Shown piece by piece: positions 45,898 through 55,547 of a stretch of DNA of 64,000 nucleotides (positions are counted from its first letter, which is position 1; each line of letters starts with the position of its first letter). Where the stretch lies: the NCBI RefSeq assembly GCF_014196615.1, contig NZ_JACIDY010000006.1:1-64000 (forward strand), written 5' to 3'. The DNA comes from Novosphingobium fluoreni (lineage in GTDB: Bacteria; Pseudomonadota; Alphaproteobacteria; Sphingomonadales; Sphingomonadaceae). Below the pieces are notes generated by a model. The model ran no database searches, was not told the origin of the DNA, and was given only the letters and a program-made list of their open reading frames with translations. The translations under genes were made by a program, and so were the position numbers.

Positions 45898-45979
45898 TCG
45901 TCCCGGGCTTGACCCGGGACCCCGCTTCGTTCTTCGGCGGTTGCAAGGTAGAGGGCCCCCGGATCAAGTCCGGGGTGAC
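45898..45979. repeat. Paired REP-like inverted repeats (BIME-like)
   Basis: Unit one has GTCCCGGG/CCCGGGAC (45900-45920) around CTTGA. Unit two has CCCCGGA/TCCGGGG (45957-45975) around TCAAG. Reverse-complemented, unit two (CGTCACCCCGGACTTGATCC) lines up with unit one (CGTCGTCCCGGGCTTGACCC), so the element is two related palindromes in opposite orientation about 50 bases apart. Such elements are scattered in sphingomonad genomes (from memory). It occupies most of the 258-base gap 45798-46055, which otherwise holds nothing I can identify. Confidence 0.7.
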
Positions 45980-46055
45980 GGAAATGTGACCTTTGGGTGG
46001 AAATGGACGCCCGATCACTCGCCCAACCTAGCCATCGCAGCCCTCGTCAACGATA

Positions 46056-46700
46056 CTAGCTGTTCTCATCCTGCGGATGGTGAGGCACCAGGATCAGCGT
46101 GCGGCCCTCCACGCGCCAGCTGGCCAGGCGAGAAAGCAGGTTCATGCCGATCACGTTGGCATCGCCCAGCCCCGGGGCGACCACGGCATCCAGATCGCGC
46201 GCGACGACGCTACCAAAGCGCAGCTCGTCGATCGAGGTCAGCTGGGCCTGCACGGTGCCATTGGCGGTGCGCATCATGATCGCTTGCGGAAAAGGTTTCT
46301 CCTTCAGTTGCGCCGCCTCGGCCAGGGCGGGGGAGATCGCCGTCAGGGTCGCGCCGGTGTCGATGAGGAAGCGGCTGGGCACGCCGTTGATCGTGGCGCG
46401 CAGCCAGAAGTGGCCATCGCGGTCCATCGCCACGCGCGTCTCACCGCCCTGAACCGATTGCTCCGGCATGCCGATCTGCGGCAGCGCCAAATCGTTTCCA
46501 CTGGTAAAGCGCGTCACCTGGGCGATCGTCAGCAGCAATGCCGCGACGAGGCCGAGGTTGCCCACGCCGCGCACGAAGCCGCCCAGAACCGGCGAGGCGC
46601 CGCGCAGTACGCCGCCCACCGCGGTCACGAATATCGACACGAAGGCCAATGTCAGCAGCGGCTGCTGCGTCAGGAATTGTATCAGTCCGGGGAAGTCCAC
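46056..46700 (-). CDS. Membrane-anchored retropepsin-like aspartyl protease
   Basis: A 214-residue protein of the single-lobe bacterial aspartyl protease group. Two hydrophobic segments (about 13-30 and 48-62) anchor it, and the periplasmic domain carries the catalytic FLIDTGATLT (D114-T-G-A). VIGMNLLSRLASWRVEG is the conserved C-terminal block. It probably dimerises to form a full active site. Physiological substrates are unknown. Confidence 0.87.
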   Translation of the reverse strand: MDFPGLIQFLTQQPLLTLAFVSIFVTAVGGVLRGASPVLGGFVRGVGNLGLVAALLLTIAQVTRFTSGNDLALPQIGMPEQSVQGGETRVAMDRDGHFWLRATINGVPSRFLIDTGATLTAISPALAEAAQLKEKPFPQAIMMRTANGTVQAQLTSIDELRFGSVVARDLDAVVAPGLGDANVIGMNLLSRLASWRVEGRTLILVPHHPQDENS

Positions 46701-46756
46701 CCAAGGTTCCTAGCAAGGGCAAGCTGACTGCTTGCTGATCATCCCGAAGTAGTAAG

Positions 46757-47938
46757 TCAGGGACGATTTTGCAGCGGCTGTGGCGCAACCTCGTCCAACA
46801 TCGCCAGCACCCGCTCGCGAGGGGGGAAGCCCTCCGCGATCCATCGGTCTTCCAAGGCGCGTAAGGTTCGGGCGACTTGCGGCCCGGCGTCGATCCCGTG
46901 CGCGACGATCTCCCCGCCCTTCAGGGGAAAGACCGGAACCTCCCAGTTGTCCAGCGGTGCGATCGACTGTCCCGCGAGGAGCAGCCGATCCAGTGCCTCA
47001 CTCGGCCCCAGCCGATAGGCCAGCGCGCGCGCATCATCCGGCTCGTCGGAACGGGCGGCGGCCAGCGCCAGACGCTTTTTCTGCGCCGAAGAGAGGCGAA
47101 ATCGAGAGGCGATATGTTCGGCCAGCGACCGATCGGGCGGCAGCAGCGCGGCCAGACGACGCAGGGGATCAGGCGCAACGCCTTGGGTCTGCTCCTGAAC
47201 CACCAGGTCGGCCAAAGTCTCGGGCTGGGCTTCGGGAAGGATCTGAGACAGCACGCCAAGCTCGGCCATGCGAGCGATAGTGGGCGCGGGCTGCGGCAGG
47301 CCAAGGAGGTTCATCATCTCCATCCCGATCCGCTCCCGCGAAAGACCTTTCAGCGTAGAGGCCAGTTCGGCGCAGGCTTCTTCCGCTTCGGCATCAGCGG
47401 GTTCGCTGCCGAACCGCGCCTGAAAGCGGAAATAGCGCAGGATCCGCAAGTGATCCTCCCGGATGCGCTGGCGGGCATCGCCGATGAAGCGCACTCGCCG
47501 CGCCGCCAGATCATCCAGTCCGCCGAACCAGTCCGAAATCGCCAGCGTCACCGGATCGACGTAGAGCGCGTTGATCGTGAAGTCGCGCCGGGCGGCATCC
47601 TCGCGCCAGTCGGTGGCGAAGGCGACGGTGGCGCGGCGGCCATCGGTGGAGACGTCATGCCGCAAGGTGGTGATCTCTACCGGCCCGCCCGCCAGCAGCG
47701 CCGTGACGGTGCCATGCTCGATCCCCGTGGGGATGTTGCGGATACCGGCCTGATCGAGGCGCGCGATCACCTCGGCCGGAGGGAGCGGCGTCGCCACGTC
47801 GATGTCCTTTACCAGCAGGCCCAGCAGCGTATCGCGCACTGCCCCGCCGACGTAGCGGCCATTGCCATCGCCCAGCGCCGCGAACAGGGCGCGCAGATCC
47901 TCTCGCCGGGTCCAGTCGACGGACGGAAGCTCAGCCAT
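46757..47938 (-). CDS. CCA tRNA nucleotidyltransferase / poly(A) polymerase family
   Basis: A 393-residue class II nucleotidyltransferase. YVGGAVRDTLLG (about 29-40) and DIDVA with D45 and D47 bind the metal ions. RRDFTINALYVDP and RIREDHLRILRYFRFQARF complete the head and neck. Such proteins add or repair the tRNA CCA end; some are poly(A) polymerases, and sequence alone does not decide. The ATG at 47938 overlaps the end of the Nudix gene by eight bases, forming an operon with Nudix and DUF1285 genes. Confidence 0.92.
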   Translation of the reverse strand: MAELPSVDWTRREDLRALFAALGDGNGRYVGGAVRDTLLGLLVKDIDVATPLPPAEVIARLDQAGIRNIPTGIEHGTVTALLAGGPVEITTLRHDVSTDGRRATVAFATDWREDAARRDFTINALYVDPVTLAISDWFGGLDDLAARRVRFIGDARQRIREDHLRILRYFRFQARFGSEPADAEAEEACAELASTLKGLSRERIGMEMMNLLGLPQPAPTIARMAELGVLSQILPEAQPETLADLVVQEQTQGVAPDPLRRLAALLPPDRSLAEHIASRFRLSSAQKKRLALAAARSDEPDDARALAYRLGPSEALDRLLLAGQSIAPLDNWEVPVFPLKGGEIVAHGIDAGPQVARTLRALEDRWIAEGFPPRERVLAMLDEVAPQPLQNRP

Positions 47939-48524
47939 GCCAGCGCAGCCTTTGCGACAGGTTGTGAACGATCGCGGCGGTGACGCCCCAGATGGCGTGG
48001 CCCTGCCAGTCGATTTCGATGAAGGGATGCACCTTGCCGCCCACCTCGATGGTTTTCTGTACCTGGTTTTCGCGGTCCAGCACGAAGTCGACCGGAGCTT
48101 CGAACCATTGGGCCACTTCGGCGGGGTTTGGCACGATCTCAAGATCGGGCGGGATCACGGCCAGGACCGGCGTGATCTCGTAGCCGGTGCCGGTGCGATA
48201 GATGTCCGTGGTGCCGATCACGCGCACATCGCGTGGGGCGATGCCCAGCTCTTCCCAGGCTTCTCGCAAGGCGGCTTCCACGGCGGTTTCACCCGGATCG
48301 AGCCGACCACCCGGAAAGGCGATTTGTCCTGGATGAGCGCGCATTGTCGAGGGGCGGTGGAGGAACAGGAAGCCGGGGCGCTCTCGCTCCGTCATCGCCA
48401 TCAGCACCGCCGCCGGGCGAAAACTGTCGAACTTGGTGATGCGCGGATCGGTCCAGATATGCGGCTCGCCATCCACCTGCCCCTGATGGAACAGCGCCGA
48501 AACCCTGTCGAACAGATCGCTCAT
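47931..48524 (-). CDS. Nudix hydrolase, probable CoA pyrophosphatase
   Basis: A 197-residue Nudix protein. GGRLDPGETAVEAALREAWE plus ELGI is a complete Nudix box, and AFPGG precedes it. The N-terminal RPAAVLMAMTERERPGFLFL and the Nudix context fit the NudL/CoAse group, which cleaves CoA and its derivatives to 4'-phosphopantetheine and 3',5'-ADP. It overlaps the DUF1285 gene by four bases upstream and the tRNA nucleotidyltransferase gene by eight downstream. Confidence 0.88.
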   Translation of the reverse strand: MSDLFDRVSALFHQGQVDGEPHIWTDPRITKFDSFRPAAVLMAMTERERPGFLFLHRPSTMRAHPGQIAFPGGRLDPGETAVEAALREAWEELGIAPRDVRVIGTTDIYRTGTGYEITPVLAVIPPDLEIVPNPAEVAQWFEAPVDFVLDRENQVQKTIEVGGKVHPFIEIDWQGHAIWGVTAAIVHNLSQRLRWHG

Positions 48525-49066
48525 GCCGGAAGAAGCGGGAAGCTCTGCCCCTGGCTGGATACGGACGTGCCATCGCCCGCCAGCGCGATTTCCGCCAACT
48601 GCGCCCAGGTGCTGCGGTTGAGGCGCGCTTCGGTGCCGTGGCGCACGCTCAGATAGATCGCGGGATTGTCGGCGTCGCCACGTACGTGGATCGGATGGTC
48701 CGGGCCGGCGATCACGAGATCATCGGTGTTCAGGCGAAACGCCAGGGCGTCCCCATCCTGCCGCACGTCCACCGCGATGAACGCGGCGTCCTCCACCGCG
48801 ATCGACAGCTTCTGAACCGGGGTGACCAGCCAATGCTGTCCCTCCGGATCACGGGTGAGCAGTGAAGCGAAGGCGCGGACCATGGCCGGGCGGCGGATTT
48901 CCCCACCCTGGTGGAACCAGCGGCCATCCGCGGCGATGCGCATCTCGCTATCGCCCTGGTCTGCTGGAGACCAACTGTCGAGCGGCGGCAGCTTGCGCGA
49001 TTCCACCAGCTCGGCGATCTGGGCGAGGGACAAAGTGGCGAGTTCGGGGGGCGGTTCGTAGGGCAT
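48521..49066 (-). CDS. DUF1285 family protein
   Basis: A 181-residue protein matching the DUF1285 layout: SEMRIAADGRWFHQGGEIRR near residue 40, then RDPEGQHWLVTPVQKL and IYLSVRHGTEARLNR. The function of the family is unknown; it is often next to this Nudix and tRNA nucleotidyltransferase pair in alphaproteobacteria (from memory). The ATG at 49066 begins MPYEPPPEL; a TTG twelve codons earlier is an alternative. It appears to be the first gene of the operon. Confidence 0.85.
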   Translation of the reverse strand: MPYEPPPELATLSLAQIAELVESRKLPPLDSWSPADQGDSEMRIAADGRWFHQGGEIRRPAMVRAFASLLTRDPEGQHWLVTPVQKLSIAVEDAAFIAVDVRQDGDALAFRLNTDDLVIAGPDHPIHVRGDADNPAIYLSVRHGTEARLNRSTWAQLAEIALAGDGTSVSSQGQSFPLLPA

Positions 49067-49153
49067 GGCTTTCGCGATGCCAGATAGGAGCGCGCGCAAC
49101 AATGGCGAGAGGGGGCGAGAGGGGCGGAGAGGGCTTTTCCTCCGCCGCCCGGT

Positions 49154-49666
49154 TTATCGCGTCCAGGGCCCCAGCGTGCCGGCTCCGGGAAGCACGGCGG
49201 GATTGTCACACCGAACCAGCAGGCGGTGCGCCTCGAACGGGCCGGGCAGTTCCCAGCCGGACGTATGATCGGCAACGAAGCCCCACTCGCCGTAATATTC
49301 CGCGTCCCCGATCATCACTTGCGGCAGCGGCGCGCGCGAATCGATGCCGGAAAGGCTGGCGGTGACCAGCGCCTTGCCAAAACCTTCACCTTGCTTTTCG
49401 GGCAGGACGGCGACGGGGCCGACCATGATCATGGGATGCGGCCGCCCGTCCGGCGCGGTCAGCGCCACGGGCCAGCACTGGATCGTGCCCACCAGCATCT
49501 CGCGCTTGTCCAGCGCCGCGAAGCTGAGCGCGGGAAGCCAGTCCATACCGTCACGCACCTTATAAGCGGTGCGCGCGTGTCGGCCCGGCTCGAAGGCGCG
49601 GTCGAGCAGTTCCTCGACGAGGGCGGGGTCGACATTGTCGAGCGGGATGATCGCGGCTTCGGACAT
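49154..49666 (-). CDS. GNAT family N-acetyltransferase (YhbS-like)
   Basis: A 170-residue acetyltransferase. VGPVAVLPEKQGEGFGKAL carries the acetyl-CoA-binding Q/RxxGxG/A motif (KQGEGFG), and GDAEYYGEWGF is typical of the YhbS-like subgroup. The substrate is unknown. The ATG at 49666 begins MSEAAIIPLDN; the much longer open frame upstream overlaps the sugar dehydrogenase in another frame and is not real. It lies 53 bases downstream of the sugar dehydrogenase gene on the same strand. Confidence 0.88.
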   Translation of the reverse strand: MSEAAIIPLDNVDPALVEELLDRAFEPGRHARTAYKVRDGMDWLPALSFAALDKREMLVGTIQCWPVALTAPDGRPHPMIMVGPVAVLPEKQGEGFGKALVTASLSGIDSRAPLPQVMIGDAEYYGEWGFVADHTSGWELPGPFEAHRLLVRCDNPAVLPGAGTLGPWTR

Positions 49667-49719
49667 GGCCGCGCGCCGATAGGGGCGGGGGGCGAAAATG
49701 TCGACCTTAATCGCGCTTT

Positions 49720-50916
49720 CTATCGTGCGTCGACAGGCGTCAGGCGCAGGAGCCGGCCAGCGCCGCTCTCCTTGCCGTCCTCCAGCACCCAAAGCGACCC
49801 ATCGGGCGCCTGCGCGAGATCGCGGATGCGGTGCGGCATGGGCGTACGCGCTACTTCGCGCGCCTTTTCCCCCTCGATCGCCACGCGCACCAGGACATTG
49901 GGCTTCATCCCGCCGACCAGCGCCTGGCCGCGCCACTGCGGAAACATCGTCCCGGTGTAGAACATGAAGTTGCCTGGCGCGATCACGGGGTTCCAGCTGA
50001 TCGCGGGCGCGGCCAGGTCCGGGCGCGTGGAATGACGGGGTATCGCGCGCCCGTCATAGTGATCGCCGTTGGAGACAAGAGGCCAGCCATAATTCTGGCC
50101 CGGCTTGATGATGTTCAACTCGTCACCGCCCGCAGGCCCATGTTCCATGTCCCACAGGCGCCCCTGGGGATCGAAAGCGAGGCCCAGCAGATTGCGGTGG
50201 CCATAGCTCCAGATCTGGTCGGACGGCGCGCCGCGGTTCGCGAAAGGGTTTCCGGCGGCGGGAGTGCCATCAAGGTTGAGGCGAAGCACTTTGCCCAGGT
50301 TGCCGGTCAGGTCCTGAGCCGGGGTGAATTTCTGACGCTCACCCGAGCTGACGAACAGGTACTTGCCATCCGGCGAAAAGGCGATGCGATGCGAATAGTG
50401 CCCCTGGCCGGTGACCTTCGGGGTTTGCCGCCAGATCACTTTCAGCCCATTCAACTGGCACGAGAGCGGCGTGGCGCAAGCGAGTGCGCCCCGGCCAACC
50501 ACCGCCCCGCGCGTGTCACCATCTCCGGCCTCTGCCCAGCTGAGATAGATCGTGCGGCCATCCAAAGTCTTGCCGGACCCGGCTTGGCCGGGCGCGAATA
50601 CGACATCGCCCAAGCCGCCTTGTCCGCCATAGGCGACCTTGGGGAGGCCAGAGACGGTCCCGATCTTGCCATCGGGCGTGCGGAACTTCATGGTGCCGCC
50701 ACGCTCCGTCACCAACAGGATGCCCGTGCCTTGATCGAACTCCATCGCCCAAGGCTCTTTGAACTGGGCAAGGACTTGGGTGCGCAATCCGTCCTTCACG
50801 CTCGCCTCACTGCCGTCGCGCTTTTCCCCCGGTGCGGCGCCGGCGCAGCTTGCGACTGCGACGGCGAGGGGCGATAACAGGGCGAGCAGGCGAACGGAGC
50901 CACCGAAGTCGATCAT
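49720..50916 (-). CDS. PQQ-dependent sugar dehydrogenase-like lipoprotein
   Basis: A 398-residue beta-propeller protein of the soluble glucose dehydrogenase / aldose dehydrogenase (YliI) family. The N-terminal signal ends in VASC (a lipobox), so it is probably a lipoprotein. PWAMEFDQGTGILLVTERGG, YSHRIAFSPDGKYLFVSSGE, SYGHRNLLGLAFDPQGRLWD and GPAGGDELNII are family blocks containing the catalytic His and calcium ligands. It would oxidise sugars in the periplasm with PQQ. Its ATG overlaps the divergent rnhB ATG. Confidence 0.9.
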   Translation of the reverse strand: MIDFGGSVRLLALLSPLAVAVASCAGAAPGEKRDGSEASVKDGLRTQVLAQFKEPWAMEFDQGTGILLVTERGGTMKFRTPDGKIGTVSGLPKVAYGGQGGLGDVVFAPGQAGSGKTLDGRTIYLSWAEAGDGDTRGAVVGRGALACATPLSCQLNGLKVIWRQTPKVTGQGHYSHRIAFSPDGKYLFVSSGERQKFTPAQDLTGNLGKVLRLNLDGTPAAGNPFANRGAPSDQIWSYGHRNLLGLAFDPQGRLWDMEHGPAGGDELNIIKPGQNYGWPLVSNGDHYDGRAIPRHSTRPDLAAPAISWNPVIAPGNFMFYTGTMFPQWRGQALVGGMKPNVLVRVAIEGEKAREVARTPMPHRIRDLAQAPDGSLWVLEDGKESGAGRLLRLTPVDAR

Positions 50917-51574
50917 GCCGTTAATAACGCATTCTCCCCAACCTGTTCCCGCGCAACCTTTTGAAACAATCTGCGACTACGTGATCGGCGTCGATGAAGC
51001 CGGTCGCGGGCCATTGGCAGGGCCGGTGGTGGCCGCCGCCGTGGTGCTGTGCAAGCCGCGCCCATCGGGGCTGGACGATTCCAAGAAGCTGACGCGCGAA
51101 CGCCGCGCCGTGCTGGAAGCCACGATCAAGCGCCGCTGCCAGTGGGCCGTGGGCGTGGTGGACGTGGAGGACATCGATCGCCTCAACATTTTTGGTGCGA
51201 CGATGCTGGCGATGACGCTGGCGGTGCAGGGCTTGTGCGAGAAGCTGGGCTCATCCCCGCGCGAAGTGCTGATCGACGGGAATTTGACGCCCGCCGGTCG
51301 GCGCCCCGAATGGTGCTGGCAAGCACGCCCGATCGTGGGCGGCGATGCAATCGAGCCTTGTATCTCCGCAGCCTCGATCATTGCCAAGGAACATCGCGAT
51401 CGCCTGATGCGTGATTTGGCCGCGGCCCACCCACATTACGGTTGGGATCGCAACGCGGGTTACGGCACGCCGCAGCATCTGGCCGCCTTGCGAGCCCATG
51501 GGGCGACCCCACATCACCGTCGCAGCTTCGCCCCCGTCGCGCAGCTCAGCCTTCAATTGGAGCCCACGGTGTGA
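50915..51574 (+). CDS. rnhB: Ribonuclease HII
   Basis: A 219-residue RNase HII that removes ribonucleotides from DNA. The four acidic residues are D27 and E28 (GVDEAGRGP), D121 (LIDGNL) and D144 (VGGDAIEP). AASIIAKEHRDRLM and YGWDRNAGYGTPQH are conserved. The ATG at 50915 overlaps the start codon of the divergent sugar dehydrogenase by two bases; no internal ATG near the N-terminus gives a better start. Its stop overlaps the GTG of the SDR downstream. Confidence 0.94.
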   Translation: MPLITHSPQPVPAQPFETICDYVIGVDEAGRGPLAGPVVAAAVVLCKPRPSGLDDSKKLTRERRAVLEATIKRRCQWAVGVVDVEDIDRLNIFGATMLAMTLAVQGLCEKLGSSPREVLIDGNLTPAGRRPEWCWQARPIVGGDAIEPCISAASIIAKEHRDRLMRDLAAAHPHYGWDRNAGYGTPQHLAALRAHGATPHHRRSFAPVAQLSLQLEPTV

Positions 51575-52476
51575 CCGATTTTACGCAAGCGAATGTGCCG
51601 GACCAAGCCGGGAAATGCATGGTCGTGACCGGGGCGAACACGGGGATCGGTTTTGCCGCCGCCAAAGTGCTGGCAGAGCGCGGCGCGCGTGTCCTGCTGG
51701 CTTGTCGGGACGAAGACAAGGCCCGCGCGGCCATGGTCCGCATCCGCGACAATGTGCCCAGGGCCGACCTGGGATTCGTGAAGCTGGACCAGTCTGACCT
51801 CGACAGCGTGAAGGCAGCCGCAGAGGTGATCGCGCGCGAGCCGCGGGTCGATGTGCTGCTCAACAATGCCGGGGTCATGCTGCCACCCTTGCAGCGCACG
51901 GCGCAGGGGCATGAGCTGCAGTTCGGCGTCAACCATCTGGCCTGCCACGCGCTTTCCCTGCTGCTGGTGAACAAACTGGCCGAGACGCCAGGCTCCCGCG
52001 TGGTGGTCACCTCCAGCGTGGCGCACAAGCGGGGCCGGATCGACTGGGTCGATCTCGACGCCCACCAATCATACAACCGCTCCGATCGCTATGCGGCCAG
52101 CAAACTGATGAACCTGGTGTTTGCCTTTGAGCTGGACCGCCGGCTGCGAGCGGCCTCCATTCCGGTGCGCGCCATCGCCTGCCATCCCGGGGTCGCGGCC
52201 ACGGAATTGTCGCGGCATCTGCCGGTGGTGCTGCGCGGCTTATGGCCCCTGGCGGGTGTGTTCCTCAACGATGCCGAGCAAGGCGCGTGGCCCGCTTTGC
52301 AAGGCGCCACCTGGCCCGACGCGCAGGGCGGCGATTATTACGGCCCGCAGCAGCGGTTCGAAATGGCGGGACCGTCAGGCCCGGCAAAGGCGACGGTTGT
52401 GGCTCGCGATCCGGAGACTGCGCGACGGCTTTGGGACGTTTCGGAGAAGCTGACCGGCGTCGATCTAACCCTCTGA
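51571..52476 (+). CDS. SDR family oxidoreductase (retinol-dehydrogenase/WWOX-like)
   Basis: A 301-residue classical SDR. TGANTGIG binds the cofactor, LLNNAGVM follows, VTSSVAH has the catalytic Ser, and YAASKLMN supplies Tyr and Lys, so the active site is complete. CRDEDKA after beta-2 suggests NADP preference. The arrangement resembles retinol dehydrogenase/WWOX-like bacterial SDRs of unknown substrate. The GTG at 51571 overlaps the rnhB stop (GTGA) with GGAG eight bases upstream. Confidence 0.9.
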   Translation: MTDFTQANVPDQAGKCMVVTGANTGIGFAAAKVLAERGARVLLACRDEDKARAAMVRIRDNVPRADLGFVKLDQSDLDSVKAAAEVIAREPRVDVLLNNAGVMLPPLQRTAQGHELQFGVNHLACHALSLLLVNKLAETPGSRVVVTSSVAHKRGRIDWVDLDAHQSYNRSDRYAASKLMNLVFAFELDRRLRAASIPVRAIACHPGVAATELSRHLPVVLRGLWPLAGVFLNDAEQGAWPALQGATWPDAQGGDYYGPQQRFEMAGPSGPAKATVVARDPETARRLWDVSEKLTGVDLTL

Positions 52477-52479
52477 GCA

Positions 52480-53737
<1,258 letters not shown>

Positions 53738-53744
53738 TCGCTTC

Positions 53745-54851
53745 GTGAGCCGGGTCTATATCCGCCCGATCGCCCTGGTCGACAGTCCGCAGACCGAACA
53801 TGGCGAGGCAGTGCGGCTTGGCGGATCGCTGGTGTGGGCCAGCCGCTTCGCATTGATCGTGCGGGACGGTGCACGGGTGGTCAGCCGGGAGCGCGTGGCT
53901 GCGGCTGACATGCCAGAGGCGCTTGCCCGGTTGCCGGATCACCTGGCCCCACAAGCCGAAGCGCAGTGGTCGGCCTTGCGTAAGGTTCATGCGCCGCTGG
54001 TGCTGGGTTCGCGCACGGTCCGGCTGGATCAGCCCCACGTGATGGGCATCCTCAACGTCACGCCTGACAGCTTCTCGGACGGGGGAGAGTTTCTGGATAA
54101 TCCGCAGGTCGCTGCCGAGCATGGCGCGGCGATGCTGGAGGCTGGGGCGGCGATCATCGATGTCGGTGGGGAGTCCACTAGGCCTGGCGCGGCGGCGGTA
54201 TGGGAGGGTGATGAGATCAAGCGCGTGGTGCCCACTGTCCAGAGCCTGGCGGGCATGGGCGCGGCGATCAGCGTGGACACCCGCCGCCCCGCGGTGATGG
54301 AAGCGGCGCTGGCGGCGGGCGCGCACCTGATCAACGATGTCTCTGCCTTGCGCCACGATCCCCGCAGCTTGTCGTTCGCCGCCGCTGCCGCAGTGCCCGT
54401 AGTCCTGATGCATGCTCCGGGCGAGGGCGAGGATCTTCACGCCGGGGCGGACTACGCCGACGTGGTGCTGGACGTGTTCGACTGGCTGGCCGATCGCCGG
54501 GACGCGGCGATCGCCGCCGGCATCGCGCCGGAGCGGATCATCCTCGATCCCGGCATCGGCTTCGGCAAAACGATCGCCAGCAACTTGGCGCTGATGAATG
54601 CGCTGCCCCTGTTCCACGCCTTGGGCCACCCGCTACTGATAGGGGCAAGCCGCAAGCGCATGATCGGCGCGCTTTCGAACGAGGCTTCGGCCCGGCAACG
54701 GCTGGGCGGCTCGCTGACCCTGGCGCTCAAGGCGTTGGATGCCGGCGTGCATCTGCTGCGCGTGCATGATGTGTTCGAGACGGTGCAGGCCATCCGGGTC
54801 TGGCGCGGATTGCGGGATGCGGCGCTGACGGACTTTGTGCAACTGCCTTGA
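53745..54851 (+). CDS. folP: Dihydropteroate synthase
   Basis: A 368-residue enzyme joining dihydropterin pyrophosphate and p-aminobenzoate, the sulfonamide target. GILNVTPDSFSDGG, DVGGESTRPGA, ISVDTRRP, NDVSAL, LDPGIGFGKT and GASRKRMIG are all intact. It is longer than the usual 280 residues because of an N-terminal region of about 95 residues that I do not recognise; a similar extension is seen in alphaproteobacterial FolP. The GTG at 53745 lacks a strong ribosome site, and coupling with ccrM seems likely. Confidence 0.93.
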   Translation: MSRVYIRPIALVDSPQTEHGEAVRLGGSLVWASRFALIVRDGARVVSRERVAAADMPEALARLPDHLAPQAEAQWSALRKVHAPLVLGSRTVRLDQPHVMGILNVTPDSFSDGGEFLDNPQVAAEHGAAMLEAGAAIIDVGGESTRPGAAAVWEGDEIKRVVPTVQSLAGMGAAISVDTRRPAVMEAALAAGAHLINDVSALRHDPRSLSFAAAAAVPVVLMHAPGEGEDLHAGADYADVVLDVFDWLADRRDAAIAAGIAPERIILDPGIGFGKTIASNLALMNALPLFHALGHPLLIGASRKRMIGALSNEASARQRLGGSLTLALKALDAGVHLLRVHDVFETVQAIRVWRGLRDAALTDFVQLP

Positions 54852-54899
54852 GGCCCTGCGCTAAGGAAGATCGGCGCGTCTAGAGCGTAAGAGCCACCT

Positions 54900-54971
54900 C
54901 CGTTCGTATCGAGCGAAGTCGAGACACGAGTTCTCGCATTGACGCGCCTCGATTTCACCCGAAACGAACGG
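54900..54971. repeat. Second repeat family: 24-bp inverted pair
   Basis: CCGTTCGTATCGAGCGAAGT and four more bases (54900-54923) are repeated in inverted orientation at 54948-54971 with four mismatches in 24, separated by 24 bases. The core TCGAGCGAAGTCGAGACAC is a repeat I recall as common in intergenic DNA of sphingomonads. The 301-base gap 54852-55152 otherwise holds the leader of the next gene; I see no additional gene or recognisable site in it. Confidence 0.6.
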
Positions 54972-55152
54972 GTGAGGGCATCACTTTACCTAAACCCCCG
55001 ATGAAGCTTCGATTTCCCGCGCATGAACAGCCTCAACCTATCCATTCGGAGGCCCGGCTGATCGACTTCTCGGGAGGGATTTGCCGCCTGCGCCGTTTGT
55101 CCCTTCAAGCGCCGGGTCCGAACGCCCGGCAGCATCGTGAAGGAGATCGACC

Positions 55153-55497
55153 ATGAACAAGAACACCATGCTCGCCGCTCTGGCTCTGGTTGCCGTGCCG
55201 ACGACGGCGTTCGCGTTGCCTGTGATGTACGAGGAAGCCGTGGCCCATCGGGAAGAGGCACGCATCCTGCGCTCACCGATCGGCGGGATCCAGAACAGCC
55301 GCTGGTTCGATTACCGCACAAATGTCAACGAAACCCGCAAAGAGCTTGCCAGCGATCTGCGTCATGCCAGCGATACGGAAGACAAGCGCGACGCATGGGA
55401 CGAATACGGCAGCGAACTGCGTCATGAGCGTATCACCTACGTAGAGCACATGGCCAAGAAAGGTTACCGTGCGCCGGAGGTTTACGTCGGAGATTGA
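55153..55497 (+). CDS. Small exported protein of unknown function
   Basis: A 114-residue protein with a signal peptide (MNKNTMLAALALVAVPTTAFA, about 1-21) and a charged, helical mature part rich in Glu, Arg and Asp (ETRKELASDLRHASD). No cysteine and no recognisable domain. A strong AAGGAG lies eight bases before the ATG at 55153 and a good terminator follows the stop, so it is a well-defined single-gene transcript. Location is probably periplasmic. Confidence 0.75.
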   Translation: MNKNTMLAALALVAVPTTAFALPVMYEEAVAHREEARILRSPIGGIQNSRWFDYRTNVNETRKELASDLRHASDTEDKRDAWDEYGSELRHERITYVEHMAKKGYRAPEVYVGD

Positions 55498-55505
55498 ACG
55501 AGGCA

Positions 55506-55535
55506 GGCGGGCCTGGGAAACCGGGCCCGCCTTTT
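55506..55535 (+). terminator. Rho-independent terminator
   Basis: GGCGGGCCTGG (55506-55516) and CCGGGCCCGCC (55521-55531) pair with one T-G wobble and a four-base loop, followed by TTTT. It begins eight bases past the stop of the small exported protein, and it may also help end the convergent regulator transcript. Confidence 0.8.
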
Positions 55536-55547
55536 CATGCGGCTCCG

